Of a DNA stretch of 64,000 nt, positions 59,161 through 64,000 are shown in pieces. The notes under the pieces are model-generated. The model saw nothing but the letters and a program-made list of their open reading frames with translations. It made no database searches and was not told where the DNA came from. The position numbers were made by a program, and so were the translations under genes. Source of the DNA: Nocardioides terrigena. Lineage in GTDB: Bacteria > Actinomycetota > Actinomycetes > Propionibacteriales > Nocardioidaceae. Each line of letters starts with the position of its first letter. The first letter of the stretch is position 1. The stretch lies in assembly GCF_003047265.1 (NCBI RefSeq), contig NZ_PZYY01000001.1, positions 372,001 to 436,000 on the forward strand. The letters run 5' to 3'.

Positions 59161-62100
59161 TTGGCCGCGCGCAGCTCCGCTGGTAACTCCCTGCTCAAGT
59201 CCAACCGCACCTCTTTCGCGAAGATCGCCGAACCTCTCGAGGTTCCCGCTCTCCTCTCCCTCCAGACCGACAGCTTCGAGTGGCTCGTCGGCGGAGACAA
59301 GTGGGAAGAGATGGTCGCGGCCCGTCGGGCCGCGGGCGAGGACGTGTCGGAGAAGTCCGGTCTTCAGGAGATCTTCGAGGAGATCTCCCCGATCGAGGAC
59401 TTCTCCGAGACGATGATGCTCTCGTTCGACAACCCCGTGTTCGTCGACCCGAAGTACACCGAGGAGGAGTGCAAGGAGAAGGACTTCACCTACTCCCGCC
59501 CCCTCTACGTCTCCGCCGAGTTCATGAACCACGAGACCGGCGAGATCAAGGGCCAGACGGTCTTCATGGGTGACTTCCCGATGATGACCCGCAAGGGCAC
59601 CTTCATCATCAACGGCACCGAGCGCGTCGTCGTGTCGCAGCTCGTCCGCTCGCCCGGCGTCTACTTCGAGCGTGCCGCGGACAAGACGTCCGACAAGGAC
59701 ATCTACACCGCCAAGCTCATCCCGAGCCGCGGCGCCTGGCTCGAGTTCGAGATCGACAAGCGCGACCTCGTCGGCGTGCGTCTCGACCGCAAGCGCAAGC
59801 AGAACGTCACCGTGCTGCTCAAGGCGCTCGGCTGGACCACCGAGCAGATCCGCGAGGAGTTCGGCCAGTACGAGTCGATGATGCTCACGCTGGACAAGGA
59901 CACCCCGCAGACGCAGGACGAGGCGCTCCTCGACATCTACCGCAAGCTGCGCCCGGGCGAGCCGCCCACGCGCGAGGCTGCGCAGACGCTGCTGAACAAC
60001 TACTACTTCAACGGCAAGCGCTACGACCTGGCCAAGGTCGGTCGCTACAAGATCAACAAGAAGCTCGGCGTGACCGAGGCCTTCGACCAGCAGACGCTGA
60101 CCGTCGACGACATCGTCGCCGCGATCCGCTACATCGTCGAGCTGCACGCTGCCGGCGCGCCCGTCGAGGCGCCCGATTTCGTCGACGCCGCGGGCAACGT
60201 GGTGATGGGTCCCGACGACAAGCCCGTCAAGGTCCAGGCCGACGACATCGACCACTTCGGCAACCGCCGCATGCGCACGGTCGGCGAGCTGATCCAGAAC
60301 CAGCTCCGCACCGGCCTGGCCCGCATGGAGCGTGTGGTCCGCGAGCGGATGACGACCCAGGACGTCGAGGCCATCACGCCGCAGTCCCTGATCAACATCC
60401 GTCCCGTGGTCGCGGCGCTGAAGGAGTTCTTCGGCACCTCGCAGCTCTCGCAGTTCATGGACCAGACCAACCCGATCGCGGGCCTGACGCACAAGCGTCG
60501 CCTCTCCGCGCTCGGCCCCGGTGGTCTGTCCCGCGACCGCGCCGGCATGGAGGTCCGTGACGTCCACCCGTCGCACTACGGCCGCATGTGCCCGATCGAG
60601 ACCCCGGAAGGCCCCAACATCGGCCTGATCGGCTCGCTCGCGTCGTACGGACGGATCAACCCGTTCGGCTTCGTCGAGACGCCCTACCGCCGGGTCGAGA
60701 AGGGTGTCGTCACCGACAAGATCGACTACCTCACCGCCGACGACGAGGACCGCTACGTCATCGCGCAGGCCAACGCCCCCCTCGACAAGAACAACAAGTT
60801 CGTCGAGGAGCGCGTGCTCGTGCGCCAGCAGCGCGGCGAGGTCGACGCGATCCTGGCCGAGGAGGTCGACTACATGGACGTCTCGCCGCGCCAGATGGTG
60901 TCGGTCGCGACGGCCCTGATCCCGTTCCTCGAGCACGACGACGCCAACCGTGCCCTCATGGGCGCCAACATGCAGCGCCAGGCCGTGCCGCTCATCACGA
61001 GCGACTCGCCCCTGGTCGGCACCGGCATGGAGTACCGCGCCGCCGTCGACGCCGGTGACGTCGTCGTCGCCGAGAAGGCCGGAGTCGTCAAGGAGGTGTC
61101 CGCCGACGCCATCGAGACGATGAACGACGACGGCTCCTACCAGACCTACAAGCTGGCCAAGTTCAAGCGCTCCAACCAGGGCACCTGCATCAACCAGCGC
61201 CCGCTGGTGGTGGAGGGCGACCGCCTCGAGGTCGGCTCGCCGATCGCCGACGGTCCGTGCACCGACCAGGCGGAGATGGCGCTCGGCACCAACCTGCTCG
61301 TGGCCTTCATGCCGTGGCAGGGCCACAACTACGAGGACGCGATCATCCTCAGCCAGCGCCTGGTGCAGGAGGACGTCCTCACCTCGATCCACATCGAGGA
61401 GCACGAGGTCGACGCCCGCGACACCAAGCTCGGCCCCGAAGAGATCACCCGGGACATCCCGAACGTCTCCGAGGAGGGCCTGGCCGACCTCGACGACCGC
61501 GGCATCATCCGCATCGGCGCCGAGGTCACCACCGGTGACATCCTCGTCGGCAAGGTCACGCCCAAGGGCGAGACCGAGCTGACCCCCGAGGAGCGCCTGC
61601 TCCGCGCGATCTTCGGTGAGAAGGCGCGCGAGGTGCGCGACACCTCGATGAAGGTGCCCCACGGTGAGTCCGGCACGGTCATCGGCGTCCGCGTCTTCGA
61701 CCGCGAGGACGGCGACGAGCTGCCCCCGGGCGTCAACCAGCTGGTCCGCGTCTACGTCGCCCAGAAGCGCAAGATCTCGGTGGGTGACAAGCTTGCCGGC
61801 CGTCACGGCAACAAGGGCGTCATCGCCAAGATCCTGCCGATCGAGGACATGCCGTTCATGGAGGACGGCACCCCGGTCGACGTCGTGCTCAACCCCCTGG
61901 GTGTGCCGCGTCGTATGAACATCGGCCAGATCCTCGAGCTCCACCTCGGCTGGCTCGCCAAGCAGGGCTGGGACCTCGACCTGCACGACGACAAGGGCTC
62001 CGCGGAGTGGAAGGACCGACTGATGTCGATCCACGCCGAGAAGTCCGAGCCCGGCACGAAGGTCGCGACCCCCGTCTTCGACGGTGCGCGCGAGGACGAG

Positions 62101-62679
62101 ATCACCGGCCTGCTGGGTGCGACGTACCCGACGCGCGATGGTGTCCGGATGATCGACGAGACCGGCAAGGCGTCGCTCTTCGACGGCCGTTCCGGCGAGC
62201 CGTTCCCGGCGCCCGTCTCGGTCGGCTACATGTACATCCTCAAGCTGCACCACCTCGTGGACGACAAGATCCACGCGCGCAGCACCGGCCCCTACTCGAT
62301 GATCACGCAGCAGCCGCTGGGCGGTAAGGCCCAGTTCGGTGGCCAGCGATTCGGTGAGATGGAGGTCTGGGCGATGGAGGCGTACGGCGCCGCCTACGCC
62401 CTGCAGGAGCTGCTCACGATCAAGTCCGACGACGTGCCCGGTCGCGTCAAGGTCTACGAGGCGATCGTCAAGGGCGAGAACATCCCGGACTCCGGCATCC
62501 CCGAGTCGTTCAAGGTGCTCGTCAAGGAGATGCAGTCGCTGTGCCTGAACGTCGAGGTGCTGTCGCACGACGGGTCGGCCATCGAGCTCAAGGACGCCGA
62601 GGAAGACGTCTTCCGGGCCGCCGAGGAGCTGGGCATCGACCTGTCGCGTCGTGAGCCGAGCTCGGTCGAAGAAGTCTGA
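59161..62679 (+). CDS. rpoB: DNA-directed RNA polymerase subunit beta
   Basis: 1172 residues, standard for actinobacteria. The rifampicin-region reads [33 protein letters not shown]513, D516, H526, R529 and S531 (E. coli numbering) are the drug-sensitive forms, while position 522 is Ala instead of Ser. Other landmarks are [19 protein letters not shown] and [19 protein letters not shown]. The start is TTG at 59161 with GAAGGA 7 bases upstream, giving [32 protein letters not shown]; an ATG at 59080 is possible, and longer extensions lie in the promoter. Confidence 0.97.
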   Translation: MAARSSAGNSLLKSNRTSFAKIAEPLEVPALLSLQTDSFEWLVGGDKWEEMVAARRAAGEDVSEKSGLQEIFEEISPIEDFSETMMLSFDNPVFVDPKYTEEECKEKDFTYSRPLYVSAEFMNHETGEIKGQTVFMGDFPMMTRKGTFIINGTERVVVSQLVRSPGVYFERAADKTSDKDIYTAKLIPSRGAWLEFEIDKRDLVGVRLDRKRKQNVTVLLKALGWTTEQIREEFGQYESMMLTLDKDTPQTQDEALLDIYRKLRPGEPPTREAAQTLLNNYYFNGKRYDLAKVGRYKINKKLGVTEAFDQQTLTVDDIVAAIRYIVELHAAGAPVEAPDFVDAAGNVVMGPDDKPVKVQADDIDHFGNRRMRTVGELIQNQLRTGLARMERVVRERMTTQDVEAITPQSLINIRPVVAALKEFFGTSQLSQFMDQTNPIAGLTHKRRLSALGPGGLSRDRAGMEVRDVHPSHYGRMCPIETPEGPNIGLIGSLASYGRINPFGFVETPYRRVEKGVVTDKIDYLTADDEDRYVIAQANAPLDKNNKFVEERVLVRQQRGEVDAILAEEVDYMDVSPRQMVSVATALIPFLEHDDANRALMGANMQRQAVPLITSDSPLVGTGMEYRAAVDAGDVVVAEKAGVVKEVSADAIETMNDDGSYQTYKLAKFKRSNQGTCINQRPLVVEGDRLEVGSPIADGPCTDQAEMALGTNLLVAFMPWQGHNYEDAIILSQRLVQEDVLTSIHIEEHEVDARDTKLGPEEITRDIPNVSEEGLADLDDRGIIRIGAEVTTGDILVGKVTPKGETELTPEERLLRAIFGEKAREVRDTSMKVPHGESGTVIGVRVFDREDGDELPPGVNQLVRVYVAQKRKISVGDKLAGRHGNKGVIAKILPIEDMPFMEDGTPVDVVLNPLGVPRRMNIGQILELHLGWLAKQGWDLDLHDDKGSAEWKDRLMSIHAEKSEPGTKVATPVFDGAREDEITGLLGATYPTRDGVRMIDETGKASLFDGRSGEPFPAPVSVGYMYILKLHHLVDDKIHARSTGPYSMITQQPLGGKAQFGGQRFGEMEVWAMEAYGAAYALQELLTIKSDDVPGRVKVYEAIVKGENIPDSGIPESFKVLVKEMQSLCLNVEVLSHDGSAIELKDAEEDVFRAAEELGIDLSRREPSSVEEV

Positions 62680-62686
62680 GTGACGA

Positions 62687-62715
62687 GGCGGTGCGCCGGT
62701 CCCCGGCGCACCGCC
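62687..62715 (+). terminator. Strong hairpin between rpoB and rpoC
   Basis: A perfect 13-bp stem (GGCGGTGCGCCGG / CCGGCGCACCGCC) with 3-base loop, 7 bases after the rpoB stop. It has no T-run. rpoC must be transcribed, so it is more likely a partial terminator, processing site or mRNA stabiliser than a full stop. Confidence 0.5.
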
Positions 62716-62770
62716 CCTCCTCGGTCCCTCACCCACTGAATTTCGTACCAACTGAAGGGTTGCAGCCATC

Positions 62771-64000
<1,230 letters not shown>

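Noticed and set aside
59095..62769. 1224-residue minus-strand open frame antisense to rpoB
   Set aside because: It mirrors rpoB codon bias, has repetitive Val/Leu/Asp/Gly composition and no domain; rpoB itself is unmistakable on the plus strand.

Overview
The window is high-GC DNA with strong G/C third-position bias, GTG/TTG starts and several apparently leaderless promoters. Gene order is typical of Actinobacteria (tRNA-Thr, tRNA-Met, rpmG, MaoC pair, tRNA-Trp, secE, nusG, rplK, rplA). Protein style suggests a Nocardioides-like member of the Nocardioidaceae; this is inferred from gene order and sequence style, not from a marker-gene comparison. No insertion sequence, integrase, phage gene, CRISPR array or plasmid function was seen. 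Genes are packed tightly and no stretch over about 300 bases lacks a gene.

Layout. (1) 1-5.1 kb: 3' part of an FdhF/YdeP-type molybdopterin oxidoreductase, a pirin, a TerD protein, a flavodoxin-like reductase and 3-methyladenine glycosylase I. (2) 5.1-10.4 kb: a minus-strand zwf-edd-eda operon (Entner-Doudoroff route) facing a divergent ROK regulator with a palindrome between them; then an amidase. (3) 11.8-22.4 kb: the translation/secretion block (two tRNAs, rpmG, two MaoC dehydratases, murB, DUF4190 protein, adenosine deaminase, tRNA-Trp, secE, nusG, rplK, rplA, then rplJ-rplL behind their own promoter and L10-type leader). (4) 22.5-47.5 kb: a C1/quaternary-amine catabolic region. (5) 47.7-58.9 kb: a complete mce lipid-transport operon (ATPase, two YrbE permeases, six MCE proteins, two Mce-associated membrane proteins). 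(6) 59.0-64.0 kb: rpoB behind two candidate promoters, and the start of rpoC.

How region 4 works. Choline or betaine would enter through an ATP-driven importer (ATPase, double-length permease, betaine-binding lipoprotein) and a BCCT carrier. BetA and BetB would convert choline to glycine betaine. A pyrrolysine-free MttB-family methyltransferase, its corrinoid protein, a methyl-corrinoid:tetrahydrofolate methyltransferase and a [2Fe-2S] ASKHA-type corrinoid activator would remove one methyl group and give dimethylglycine and methyl-THF. A flavoprotein with a GcvT-type folate domain, plus a dedicated electron-transfer flavoprotein, would demethylate dimethylglycine. An MTHFR-family protein, PurU and Fhs would process the folate-bound C1 units. 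Two IclR regulators flank the parts, and two different palindrome families mark the promoters: GTTGCG-N5-CGCAAC at four transcription units, and a 30-bp palindrome at the methyltransferase divergent promoter. FolD, a dedicated sarcosine oxidase and corrinoid synthesis genes are not in the window.

The most interesting point is this corrinoid-based betaine demethylation set, with its two-regulator architecture, in what looks like an aerobic actinomycete, lying between rplL and rpoB.
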